Of a DNA stretch of 64,000 bases, positions 1 through 11,158 are shown piece after piece. Each line of letters opens with the position of its first letter. Positions within the stretch are counted from its first letter, which is position 1. Origin of the DNA: Artemisia argyi (taxonomy: Eukaryota; Streptophyta; Magnoliopsida; Asterales; Asteraceae); contig CM060694.1 in NCBI GenBank assembly GCA_030686995.1, positions 91,417,844-91,481,843 of the forward strand, read 5' to 3'. The position numbers were made by a program, and so were the translations under genes. The notes beneath the pieces are model-generated. The model was not told the DNA's origin, made no database searches, and worked only from the letters and a program-made list of their open reading frames with translations.

Positions 1-1121
1 GTGGTTTTGGTGCTGGATATGCACGGCAACAAGGGGGGGGGGGGGGGGCTTTTATAGGTCTTTGAGGAGGTTACAAAATGGACTTTGTCAAAGCTTTCCT
101 AACAAGCTTCAACACATGTAACTCATCCAAGGTATTTAGCACAAGATCAAACCACACCATGGGGTGACTCCCCCCTATTGGCGGTTCACAAGGCTAGGGG
201 GTGAGGTGTGCTTGGCTTGATAATATCCTAAGTATTAGGATGAGATTTGACTCCGGGAAATGCCAACCGTAAATGATTAAGCCTCAAAACGTAAAACCGG
301 GTGTCGTAAAAATATGGAACTTGAAATTATTGATAAACATGTCATTACACTCCATAATAAAATATAAAATGAGTGGTAGGTTCCATTTGGGTGGTAAAAC
401 CCTGCTAAAACTGGAAACACGGGTCTAAAACGCGTAATAAGTAAAATGTACGAATATTGTGTAAAATTGAGAAAAGTAAAACGTTACTTTTATAATAGCA
501 TAAAAATGATTTAAAAAGACTTATAATGTCTAGACTAGGCTCAGTCTAGTGTCGTTTGGTATTAAATGTCTTTTAGACATAAAACCGTAAGCCTAAAAAT
601 CAAGGAATGATTTATAAAATCAAGGGATGATTTTTGGTCAATGGAGGAGGGAAAAAATATGTTGACTTATTCCAAAAATGTGAAAACTCAAATCATCTTA
701 GAAACGCGGTGCAGGTATAGGCTAGGGTTACGGCTGAGTAAAAACGCTTAAAAATGTAAATTCTTGTTTTTCACGGCCGAGGTTTATTTGGTCATATTTT
801 TCTCAGTCATGATTTATTCTCAAACAAATCATGAATGTATCAAACATTTTTCTGACACGGGGAAAATTAACGCGGTCGTGTTTCGTTGTGCGTAGAATTT
901 TTGCATGACGTTTTACCCTAAAACGTGTAATTCCTTAATAACTTTCACGAAAATGATCTGATGATTGTCAAACTTTTAATTTGCCATGGAAATGATTTAT
1001 CACTCGAGAATATGAAATAAAAATCAAATTTCGGGAAAAATAAATAGTAAAAATGAATAGTAAAAGTGAATAGTGAAATTTTCCGGGAATAGTAATTAAC
1101 CTGAAATTGCGAATTGTTACA
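1..1121 (-). repeat. 3' LTR of element A (partial)
   Basis: This stretch is almost identical to 25,078-26,188. The shared inner edge is GAATTGTTACA, and beyond it the two copies diverge completely, which fixes the LTR boundary at 1,121. In minus orientation it holds a TATA-like TATAAAAG (plus 49-56) followed by a C homopolymer. That homopolymer is 16 long here and shorter and interrupted in the other LTR. Near the LTR start there are five copies of an AATAGT-type motif (about 1,038-1,095). A 13-bp unit is present here but absent from the right copy. Confidence 0.9.
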
Positions 1122-1139
1122 GTCTCCACCCCATATGAG
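1122..1139 (-). other. Polypurine tract of element A
   Basis: Read on the minus strand, a purine-rich stretch (GGGGTGGAGAC) directly abuts the TGTAAC start of the 3' LTR. This is the expected place for the plus-strand priming site of an LTR retrotransposon. It lies 16 bp past the pol stop codon. Confidence 0.65.
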
Positions 1140-1155
1140 AGCTCCGTCCCAGAGA

Positions 1156-3540
1156 TCAATTTGCGTTGGGAGTAGAAGCTTCGTTGGTAAAAAGGTGTGG
1201 GTATTTCTTACGTATCTGGTCCTCTCGTTCCCATGTGTATTCAGGACCACGTCGTGAGTTCCAACGAACTTTGACAATTGGAATATGGCTTTGCTTGAGT
1301 TGTTTGACCTCTAGGTCCATGATTTCTACGGGTTCCTCAATAAATTGAAGATCGTCATTGAGTTGAATCTCATCGAGTGAAATCACGAGTGATTCATCTG
1401 ACAAGCATTTCTTTAGGTTGGATACATGGAATGTGGGGTGTACACTACTGAGTTCTGATGGAAGCTCAAGTCTGTACGCCACAGGGCCAACCCTGGCTAG
1501 GATTTTGAATGGTCCGATGTATCTTGGGTTTAGTTTTCCTCGTTTACCAAATCGTATCAAGCCTTTCCAAGGCAATACCTTTAGCATAACCCTATCTCCG
1601 ACTTGGAATTCTAGGGGTCTACGTCGTGTGTCGGCATCACTTTTCTGTCGATCTCTTGCGGCTTGTAGTCGACTTCTGATTTTTACAATCTTATCCGTTG
1701 TTTCTCGTATGAGTTCTGGTCCAGTGAGTTGAACTTCTCCCACTTCAGCCCAACAAGCAGGTGAACGACACTTTCGACCGTAAAGTGCTTCAAATGGAGC
1801 TGCTTTAATACTTGTATGATAGCTGTTGTTGTAGGAAAATTCGACTAATGGTAGATGAGTATCCCATCCTTTTCCAAAATCTATTATACAAGCTCGAAGC
1901 ATGTCTTCAAGTGTTTGAATGGTTCGTTCACTTTGACCATCGGTCTGAGGATGGTACGCTGTACTCATGTCTAGATTTGTTCCAAAGGCGTCTTGGAGTG
2001 ACTGCCAGATATTAGAAGTAAATCTACCATCTCGGTCAGATATGATGGATATCGGTGCACCATGTCTTGAGACTATTTCTTTGACGTACAGTCGAGTTAG
2101 TTGTTCCATTTTGTAAGTCTCTTTGATTGGTATAAAGTGTGCGGATTTTGTGAGACGATCAACTATGACCCAGATGGAGTCATAACCGCTTGATGTCTTT
2201 GGGAGCTTGGTAATGAAGTCCATAGTAATTCTTTCCCATTTCCACATAGGAATCTCTGGTTGTTGTAATGGACCGGATGGTTTTTGATGTTCGTCTTTTA
2301 CTTTGGAGCAGGTAAGACATTTGCTAACGTATGTTGGAATATCGGCTTTCATGTTCGGCCACCAATAGAGTAGTTTAAGATCATGATACATCTTATCAGA
2401 TCCTGGATGTATGGAGTATTTAGACTTGTGAGATTCATGCATGATCAAGTCTCGTAGGCCACCATAAAGTGGTAACCAACTTCGACCTTGGAAGCATAGA
2501 GTTCCATCTGAACGGATTTCGAATTTCTTTTGTATCATGCTATCCAACTTTTCCTTTTGGATGTCTTCTTGTTTCACCGCCTCTGCTTGAGCGTGAAGGA
2601 TTTGAGCAGGAAATTTTGAATTTATGGTTAAAACTAAGGCTCGGACTCGTAGTAGTTTAACCCGTTCCTTTCGGCTCAGGGCGTCGGCTACTACGTTTGC
2701 CTTTCCTGGGTGGTAACGAATGTCGCAGTCATAATCACTTAGTAATTCCAACCAACGACGTTGTCTCATGTTTAGTTCTTTTTGGTTCAAAATGTGTTGT
2801 AGGCTTTTATGATCGGTGTACACAGTACATCTAGTACCGTATAAATAGTGTCTCCAGATTTTTAGTGCAAAGACTACAGCTCCTAACTCTAAGTCATGAG
2901 TGGTGTAATTTTCCTCATGAACCTTGAGTTGTCTTGATGCATAAGCCATGACCTTATCACGTTGCATCAACACGGCACCTAAACCTTGGTGCGATGCATC
3001 ACAATAGACTACAAAATCTTCGATCCCATCTGGCAATGCTAGAATAGGAGCACTACAAAGTTTCTGTTTAAGGGTTTGGAAAGCTTTTTCTTCGTTTTCA
3101 TCCCACACGTATTTCTTGTTTTTCTGAGTTAGCTTGGTCAAAGATTTTGCTATTGAGGAAAATCCTTCAATAAACCTTCGGTAATACCCGGCTAGACCCA
3201 GAAATTGACGAATTTCTGTAGGTGTGGTAGGTGTTGGCCAATCTTTGATAGCTTCAATCTTAGCGGGATCGACATGCAAACCGGTCTTGTCAATCACATG
3301 CCCAAGGAATTGTACGGATTGAATCCAAAATTCGCACTTGGAAAACTTTGCATACAATTTCTCTTCCTTGAGTAGTCCTAAAATTGTTTTCAGGTGTTCT
3401 TTGTGTTCTTCTTCGTTTTTTGAATATATGAGAATGTCCTCTATGAATACGATCACGAATTTGTCCAAATATGGCTTACACACTCGATTCATGAGATCCA
3501 TGAATACTGCTGGTGCATTAGTTAACCCAAATGGCATCAC
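1156..3540 (-). pseudogene. Element A pol, C-terminal part: RT end, RNase H, integrase, chromodomain
   Basis: This open stretch of 794 codons starts inside the RT palm at the MPFGLTNAP motif. It holds an RT catalytic box reading FIEDILIYS, RNase H with VYCDAS, and an integrase HHCC zinc region (HPGSDKMY, then CLTC). The DDE core follows ([22 protein letters not shown]), and then a C-terminal chromodomain ending [15 protein letters not shown]. The chromodomain places it in the chromovirus branch. The RT box should be FIDD, as in element B, so the first catalytic aspartate of the pair is changed to glutamate (plus 3,439-3,441). It is separated from the upstream RT segment by a deletion of about 20 bp, so it is a pseudogene despite the long open frame. 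Confidence 0.92.
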
Positions 3541-4129
3541 TTGGAATTCTAAAGGCTGTTTTTAGAATGTCTTCATCACGAACTCTAACTTGATGGTAAC
3601 CCGATCGTAGGTCAATTTTTGAGTAATAGGTTAAACCTTGTAATTGATCGAATAAATCATCAATTCTTGGTAGAGGGTATTGGTTCTTTATGGTTAATTT
3701 GTTTAGTTCACGATAGTCAATACACATCCGTAATGACCCATCTTTCTTTTTCACGAATAAAACTGGAGCTCCCCAAGGTGAGGAACTGGGTCGAATAAAT
3801 CCCTTGTCCGAAAGTTCTTGTAATTGATTTGATAGCTCTTGCATCTCTGAAGGTGCTAGCCGGTATGGTGCGTGGGCAACTGGCGCCGCTCCTGGTATTA
3901 AATCAATTCTGAATTCTATTTGACGATTTGGTGGTAGTCCGGGTAAATCTTCCGGAAAGACTTCAGGGAACTCACGGGCAATAGGAACATCTTCGAGACG
4001 TTTTTCATCGGATTTCTTTTCGGTTACGTGGGCTAAGAAAGCATAACATCCTTTCTCAATGTACTTCATGGTTTTGATACATGAGATGATGTTTATTCGA
4101 GTTCCACTTTGATCACCACGAATGATCAA
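3518..4129 (-). pseudogene. Element A pol, N-terminal RT segment
   Basis: This 203-codon stretch covers the protease-RT linker and the RT fingers, with [29 protein letters not shown] and [11 protein letters not shown]. It is out of frame with gag-protease upstream because of a 1-bp loss near 4,138-4,146, and out of frame with the rest of RT downstream. Compared with element B, about 20 bp are missing at about 3,545-3,550, which removes a TRYGHYE-type segment. The junction has a 2-bp GA microhomology, fitting a small deletion by end joining. It uses no start codon of its own: it was part of one gag-pol frame. Confidence 0.9.
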
Positions 4130-5844
4130 AGTTTCATTATCAATGGAATGTGCACAACTCTTTCACCACAAATGATATTGGCTTGATGTTTAGACAACCA
4201 ATCCATGCCAATGACAACATCAAAACTTCCGAGTTCGATTGGCATAAGATTGATGTTAAAGGGGTGGTCTAAGAGATTAAGGGTACAGTTTGGGATTACG
4301 GTATTAGTCTTTACTAAGTCACCGGTAGCTAGTTCAATACTATAACTAGTGGTTAAAGTGATTGATGGAATATCAAGTAAAGGCGCAATTCTAGTAGATA
4401 TAAAGCTCATATCAGCACCAGAATCGAATAAGACTTTAACAAGAATGTTATTGAGTAAGAACGTACCGGTAACCACGTTCGGGTACTGGTGTGGTTCTCC
4501 ATTTCCCATGACATAGGCTCTACCGCGAGCACCTTCGCCTTGGGGTCCTTGGTTTTGTGGACAGTTGTTCTTGAAGTGTCCCTTTTCACCACACCCAAAA
4601 CATGTAACTATTGGCTGAGTGTTAGCCCCAGTAGCTACACCCTTGCCTCTACAATCCTTGGCAAGATGTCCGGGCTTTTGACACTTGTTGCACTTGGCCG
4701 GGCAGGGACCTGCATGATGGTAGTTGCACTTGGTACACTGTGGTAGAGTACCAACGTATTTACCTCCGGCTGGTGCAGCAACATAAGCCGTCGCGGCTTC
4801 TTGTCTTTTGTTCTGCTGATTGTGGTTATTGTTGTTGTTGTTGTTACTTCCACGGTTACCATCCCATGGTCGCTTGTTGTTGTTGTTGTTGTTGTTGTTC
4901 TTATTGTTATTGTTGTTACGGTAGTTGGAGTTGTTGGTGTTATTGGTATTGTTGGCGTTGTTGGTGTTGTTGGTGTTGTTTTGTTTCCGGGTTTCTGTTG
5001 TACGCACCACTTGATCTATGAGGCTGCGAGACATCCGCATAGCTTCATCAAGTTCCTTGGGATTTGCTGAAGTTACATTCCCTTGTATACTTGATGGAAG
5101 TCCCCAGATATACCGCTCCAACAATATCTCTTTTGTGGAAACCATTGTTGGACATAGTATCCTCAATTCTTGGAATCGACGGTTGTAGGTTATGATGTCA
5201 TTTCCCTTAACAGAATGATCCCAGAATTCTACCTCTAACTTCTGCATTTCACTGCGAGGGCAGTACTCTTTGATCATCATTTTCTTCAAATTAGCCCAAG
5301 TAATCTTATAAGCATTTTCAATGCCCATTGGTTGAGCAATTGAATTCCACCATGATAATGCCTCATTCAACAGAGTATTCGTGGCATACTGAACTTTATC
5401 ACCCTCAGTACATTTGCTGACCAAAAATACCGACTCCGCTTTTTCAAACCAGCGGGTCAAACCTACAGCTCCTTCAGTACCCTTAAACTTTATGGGTTCG
5501 CATTTCAAATAGGAAATGAATGAGCAACCCTTAGGTACTGAAGCAACATTCGTCACTGGTGGGATAGTTGGGTTTGGTCCTCCAATGTTAAGGCTGGCAA
5601 TTCTGGCAGCTTCTGCAGCTATAGCAACTTCCGCAGCAGTGGCGGCTTCAGCGGCTGCTGCAGCATCAGCAGCTGCTGCAGCATCTTCAACGGCTGCTGC
5701 AGCACCAACAGTTGTGGCGGCTTCGGCAGCTGCTGCAGCTACGGCTGCTCATTTCGTTGTGAGTGCTGTGTTGACACTGTCCTTAACTAGTTTGCGAATA
5801 GCAGCTTGACTCATTGTTGGTGGTGTCTTCTTCTTTGGCGCCAT
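4126..5844 (-). pseudogene. Element A gag-protease, with a stop near the N-terminus
   Basis: The likely start is the ATG at plus 5,842-5,844 (MAPKKK), matching the start of the intact frame in element B. An in-frame TGA lies at plus 5,749-5,751, after about 30 codons; a one-base change from an arginine codon is the simplest origin. After it comes an alanine-rich stretch of about 50 residues, the Gag core with WWNSIAQPMG, an Asn-rich low-complexity region, and CCHC zinc knuckles (CNKCQKPGHLAKDC and CFGCGEKGHFKNNC). An aspartic protease with LFDSGADMSF follows. Frame is lost just after the protease (about 4,138-4,146). Gag packages the RNA and the protease matures the polyprotein; neither can be made intact here. 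Confidence 0.9.
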
Positions 5845-6127
5845 GATTCTATTGTTCAAAAGATACGTCGTAATTAGAGAGTTGTAAAATGAGCACAATT
5901 TTTGATAAAAATGATATGATAATAATGTTGAAACTTAAAAGCATAATACATGATAGTACATAAAACAAGAGTTTTATTCATATAACGTTGATTGATTTAC
6001 AAAACCGAAACCTATTACAAGCTTCTTCAAAATTTACTAACTGATACTTTCAGTTTAGTAATTACAACGTTTCTACTATCGCTATTCTTGGATTATTACA
6101 AAAGATAACTAGTACTATAACACTAGT
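5845..6127. other. Spacer between accessory ORF and gag of element A
   Basis: This is AT-rich noncoding sequence between the stop of the accessory ORF and the gag start. I see no reading frame, intron signal or strong repeat in it. In minus orientation it would be the leader of gag-pol, so translation of gag would need splicing, reinitiation or internal entry past the upstream ORF. Confidence 0.5.
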
Positions 6128-7057
6128 CTAACATCGGTTGGAAGGTTGTTGTAGTCCGGACGGATTATTATTTCCGTATGTTGCTAACACATCCACACTA
6201 TCATTGGGACGGTATTCTTTGACATCCTTTTGGTATAGCCTTTGTTGTATGGCACTCATTTGAGATTGCATTCCATACAAATCATTCTTGAGTTGATACA
6301 GGTCAAAGTTAGCAACATCCAACCGGATTTCTGCGGTATTTAGGCGGTTAAGTATTTTGTGAATTTGTGCCGCATCTTGTTCTTGGGCCCTCTCAACCAA
6401 TGTAAGTCTATCCTTGACGTCATCCAAGCCGGTCAAGGGATTTAAGACTATTTCCCCAAGATGAGTCAAGTCCCCCTTGATATAGCTCATGTCAAGCTTA
6501 AACCAATAGAGGTCTTCTCGAGCATTCATGGCATCCATTTTGGCAGAATTTACCTTGGATATATAGTCGTTCATTTGACTTGCCATGCTTTGAACTTTGA
6601 GTTGGGTTAGGTTGAGGGCTTGTTTCAAAGAGTAAATTTCGTATTGAGCAGAGTTCACGAACATAGGTGTAGATGTAGATGTTCCGCCGACTTCGTGAGT
6701 AGACTTTGGAACTTGAGCTGGAGTGGTACGATTAGATTCGGATGAACTTGGTGAAATAGGAGGTGGTGATGTTAATGGTGATAGATGTTGCACCACTATT
6801 TGTTCCTCCGCTTGCTCAATGTTATCGATGCCTTCGATGTCAATATCCATTTCAGGATCTTCTTCGTAATCATCGATGTTTATGTCCATATCCATTTCAG
6901 GATCTTCGTCCGAATCTACTTCATTGTATAGATCCTCGTAAGGTTCTTCCTCATTGTCGTAGTCAATTGCTTCAAAGTAAGGATCATCGGGTCCGGGAAG
7001 AATTGGTAAATACTCAGGCATAGCAGGAAGATGATCGGGAGATGGAGGTGCGGACAT
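6128..7057 (-). CDS. Accessory ORF between primer site and gag of element A (acidic, coiled coil)
   Basis: This is an intact frame of 309 codons starting at the ATG at plus 7,055-7,057 (MSAPPSPDHLP). The frame also extends upstream to 7,165, but that part is hydrophobic and atypical, and the MSA start mirrors the accessory ORF of element B. Residues about 25-90 are strongly acidic and include a duplicated DPEMD-type unit. A Ser/Thr/Pro-rich linker follows. The C-terminal half has heptad-like leucines and methionines typical of a coiled coil. I recognise no Gag, Env or enzyme domain and see no signal peptide or clear membrane segment. The ORF is open although gag-pol of the same element is broken. 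Function is unknown; a structural or RNA-binding partner of Gag is only a guess. Confidence 0.7.
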   Translation of the reverse strand: MSAPPSPDHLPAMPEYLPILPGPDDPYFEAIDYDNEEEPYEDLYNEVDSDEDPEMDMDINIDDYEEDPEMDIDIEGIDNIEQAEEQIVVQHLSPLTSPPPISPSSSESNRTTPAQVPKSTHEVGGTSTSTPMFVNSAQYEIYSLKQALNLTQLKVQSMASQMNDYISKVNSAKMDAMNAREDLYWFKLDMSYIKGDLTHLGEIVLNPLTGLDDVKDRLTLVERAQEQDAAQIHKILNRLNTAEIRLDVANFDLYQLKNDLYGMQSQMSAIQQRLYQKDVKEYRPNDSVDVLATYGNNNPSGLQQPSNRC

Positions 7058-7295
7058 GTTGTCTACAATTAGTATTTTGATGTCAAAATAAATCAAATGT
7101 TTATGGAAAATGCTCAAACTATGGCAATGTGTATATAACAACATACAAATATGTTCATGTAGCATAACATTTGTAATAAGTCCATAATCTTCTGGAGGAT
7201 GGAAGGCACGATGAGCGGAAGGCTATAAAAATGTTTTTGCTTGTGATTGTAGTTATAGTTTAGGTCTCACTTAGACCCGTTTCTCTATAAACATG
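7058..7295. other. 5' leader of element A between primer site and accessory ORF
   Basis: Untranslated leader on the minus strand. It contains the upstream in-frame extension of the accessory ORF (to 7,165), which I judge not to be the start. No other feature is seen. Confidence 0.5.
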
Positions 7296-7307
7296 GCTCT
7301 GGTACCA
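7296..7307 (-). other. Primer binding site of element A
   Basis: On the minus strand it reads TGGTACCAGAGC, three bases inside the LTR edge. This is one base off the usual plant initiator-Met tRNA primer site TGGTATCAGAGC. Element B carries the same variant, so it is a family feature rather than damage. Confidence 0.85.
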
Positions 7308-7310
7308 ATC

Positions 7311-7964
7311 TGTAACACCCCCAATTCATGATGCAGCGGAATTCAACTTGGGTGTTACTCGACGGCACAACAGTCATAATAATAGAAAACGATCTCTAAC
7401 CGAGTCGTATTAAAAAGTGTTATCATTCGAATTTATTCAAATATATCAGAGTTTACATAGTTAGGTCCCGAAAAGGTTCCATGTTTCAAAATACATCAAT
7501 ATAAAGTCTTTTGATGTTTTATCGAATGACATAGTAGTTTATAGCCTTCTTCCTTTAGTACGTGCCCTTCCGCTCCATTCTTGATTATCATGGACCTGAA
7601 ATACATGCTTAAGTGGTCAACACAAAGGTTGAGTGATATTCATAGAGTTTGTTTAACGGTTGAACATAATATGTTGGTAGTGTGAGTTAATTAGACTCAT
7701 ACTTATGTTGGAAAAACAAAACAGTTATTATTATATACTAAGCTCATGCAACCAATACGTTAACGGGTACCAATATCCATCGGCGGTTTTGTTGCCCCGG
7801 TTAGTACTTTGCCGTCATACTTAATGTTCAAATATATTGCATTTGTTGAACTAATCTGCTCAAACAAATGGGATTCGTCAATCCCAATAGGCCTATTCAC
7901 AATACTTGCGCTCACTATTACTAGTGATTAAATGGTTCATGATATGGGGCCTAGGATTGGCAAG
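7311..7964 (-). repeat. 5' LTR of element A, segment 1 of 3
   Basis: It starts with TGTAACACCCCC in plus reading, the terminal inverted end of the LTR, next to the primer site. It is interrupted at 7,965 by element B; the last five bases, GCAAG, are the target duplicated on that insertion. The region with GCAGCGGAATTC matches the end of element B's LTR in layout, showing the two families are related. Confidence 0.85.
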
Positions 7965-10900
7965 TGTCACAACTCACCATTTCACGTCATTTACCATTTC
8001 AGGTCATTTTCCGAAACTTCGACTTTTTACTATTCATAAATCACTATTCATCAAAACACTATTCATCGTTTTACTATTCATCGTTTTCGAGGTCAGTTTG
8101 ATATTCTGAGAAACTTTTTGGAAATTTACTATTCACCGAACACTATTCATTTTCGGAAAAGTTTTCACTATTCACTTGCATTACTCATTTCATCGTAAAT
8201 TTAGTTTACGGGTATTCAAATTCGCGTAACCGGATTGGTTTAGGTGCGAATTCATTTCATTAGTGTTAAGAACACTGCATACGGACTGGGGATAGTCTGC
8301 ATATCATCATAACAGCATTTTCATGTTATACCACTCTCAGGATTTTCAAATTTCTATATTCAGTACATTTAACGTTTTTACGTATAAGTATTTATAGTAA
8401 ACGTTAACACCCGGCTTATACACGACGAATATATCTAAATATTCCCACAATGGTCCCGACATATTTTTATATCCATTTTAACATCATAAAAGTTATAACA
8501 TTAAGTTACCCAGTATTTTGGAAATTTATTTTATTTATAACGTACGCGTATGAATATAACGACGGTTTTCGTGAAAACTAAACAATAATCACCCGATCAC
8601 TCAGTAAATGTACCCAACATATTTTTAATATGTTTTTATCATTATTATAACTTTATTTTGTCCCGGTAAACTTCGTGAACATTTATTTCTATTAAACCCG
8701 GTACCCGATCGTAACTAAAAACACAAACTAGTGCAAATTTATACAAGGTTTTCTAAATAACTACCAAGTACCCCTACCCCCCCCCCCCCTTCTACCCTTG
8801 AAAAACCGGCCCCAAGACCACCCCTTTAACCTCTAGCATTAACTTATTTTTATTTAACTAATAAACCTCTTATAACCTTACTTTACCAAATTACTAGAAT
8901 CATAATACACCATTTTAGATAAGAAAGAAAATTTGCTCATCCCTTCCATTCTCTCTTCATCCTCACGACCCATAATTAACACAAAGATCAAGTGATCATT
9001 TTTCATAAGCTAAAACACTAAACTTGTTCCTTTTACATGCCTAATCAAGAATCAAGCAACAAAAACACAAGAACATCAAGCATAATCATCCTATAATCAT
9101 CTCATTTTGTCAAGTAAGTATTCAACTTTATTTTTTCATGGATCATCTTATTTTTACATGTATTTCATAAGTATCATGCTAAAAACCATGTACAACTAGC
9201 TATACCACCCTTTATTTTGGCTAAAATGAAACATACAAACCCTAACTTTTTAGTTATGCATTCCCTTGCTTTAATAACTTGGTTAGGAGTCCATGGCACC
9301 CTAAGAAGGTGTATGGTAGGATTAGATTAGCCATGTGGTGATTACAAGAGGATTGGTGATGGTAGAAATTGGTTTTAAACCTTGAAAACTTGATTTGGAA
9401 CCTATTTTAGACATGCTGTCCCGTTTTGTAAAAATCTGGAAAATCAGTAAACACCAAGGGAACTTTGGCAAAATTTTTAGAAAATACTTTCAAAAACGAA
9501 TCCGTAGGCGAAAGAACGGATTAAAAAGAGTTTATAACGAAGGAGTTATGATTTTTGCAAGATTGTAGACGAAAAGTATTTTTCTGAAAATAGTTGCTGT
9601 TGGACGTTTTTCGTCGGTCAAAAAGAGGCTTTAGACGTAACCCGGAGGAGCCGAGCTTTCCAAAATATATTACTACATACTAAGACGTAACCGTGGACAT
9701 AAAGAACAAGTAAAACGGACAAGTAACGACAAAGATATTCACGTTTGAAAATCGGCTAAAACCATTTTATATTGACAGCTTTTATATAAATTTGGCACAA
9801 AAACTACGAAGTACATTTTTGAGCTAGAAGTAATATTAAGTACCGAGCTTTATAACTAATGTAGTATTAGTTATTACGAGTATATTTTCATCATTTCAAG
9901 GATTACAACCCGAGTATTTCAACGCTAACATGGAAACATACGATATATATATATATATATAAGTATATATATATTACAACTAGCTATTTATATTTTCTAA
10001 TAGCAATATTTTTCCAAATTCTTGGATTATATATTTTGATAACACAAGTGTTTTTACAAAGAGTAGAGTGGTATAGGAACATGAGCATGGACATTCATAA
10101 ACATCATTTGGCGATCTAAATGAGATCATTCATCATTCATTATAGGTTGCGGCAGTTAACCGATCATTGTTGTTCATTTCATATCATTGCAGTATCATCA
10201 GTTGAGGTGAGTATTCATAGCCCCGTATACATTTTTATTGCTTTCAAATCCCACGGGGGAGAATACATTGCACCATTTCAGTACGAGCCCAAGTATCAAA
10301 ACCTATGTACATAGCTTAAGTAGCTTGTCTGCCATGTGATAAGTCCCCTGTAACATCATGAACCGTTAATTTACCGCTAAGCGAGAGTGAGTGGATAGAT
10401 CTATCGAGGGTGACGCCTCCATCCGTGGTAGTGATTACCGACAGTAAGCGGATGCATGTCATGTCTTTTACATTTGAGTGTTTGGCAGAACATTCGGGAG
10501 GGGCATAGAATTTCATCAGTCATAGCTTTGGTGTCATGAGCTTAAGGCTATTGTACTATTTTTTACGTGACTTTTGTCATGCATTTATACTTGTGGTGGC
10601 CGTACAAACATTATATTTCATAAACCTATGATTATTCACCAACATTCGTGTTGACCGTTTTCGCAATGTATTTTCAGGTAACTAAGGCATCATCATCATA
10701 TTACATGCATGGAGTCACATTAGGGTGTGCCAGGGATGACGCACTACATTTTGGATTTTTCATGCACTTGTGTAAATTATCGTTTGACTTTTCCTGAACT
10801 TGTTTTCTGTAAACGTTTCAACTTTTGGGGACCTATGTTTTGTAGCACTGGATGCTTTTAAATAAATCAAACGATGTGTATTTTCCAAATGACACTTTAG

Positions 10901-10991
10901 GTCGTTCAATATTTCCTTGTTATGGTGCTATGACAGTTACACCCCCAGGCATTCCATTCCGCTGCAAGTCAGGTAAATTGGGGGTGTGACA
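7965..10991 (+). repeat. 5' LTR of element B
   Basis: 3,027 bp, starting TGTCACAACTC and ending GGGGGTGTGACA, so it has TGTCAC...GTGACA inverted ends. Near its start it carries seven copies of an ACTATTCA-type motif (about 8,027-8,175). In the middle are a run of 13 C (8,776-8,788) followed by ACCGGCC, and a short TA repeat (9,943-9,960). The short frames inside it recur unchanged in the 3' LTR and are not genes. Confidence 0.96.
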
Positions 10992-10994
10992 GAT

Positions 10995-11006
10995 TGGTAC
11001 CAGAGC
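10995..11006 (+). other. Primer binding site of element B
   Basis: TGGTACCAGAGC, three bases after the LTR end (spacer GAT). It differs at one base from the common plant initiator-Met tRNA primer site and is identical to the site of element A. Confidence 0.9.
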
Positions 11007-11158
11007 TAAGGTTATAGAGAACTAGGATGTATCATTGACCCTAGACTATAACCACACTATCATAGCATCTCATCATTTCATCATAAGTGCATGTTCATTG
11101 TTTTAGGTGATTTCATTACGAGTTATTCATTTTATTTCACCTTGATTATCACAGAACC

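Noticed and set aside
4740..5070. Cys/Tyr- and Val-rich plus-strand frames suggesting membrane proteins
   Set aside because: They are antisense to the Asn codon repeats of element A gag.
10120..10314. 64-codon frame in the 5' LTR of element B, with an identical one at 19,407-19,601 and a paired minus frame at 10,316-10,516 and 19,603-19,803
   Set aside because: The repetition only reflects the duplicated LTR; no motif, and it lies in U5-like noncoding sequence.
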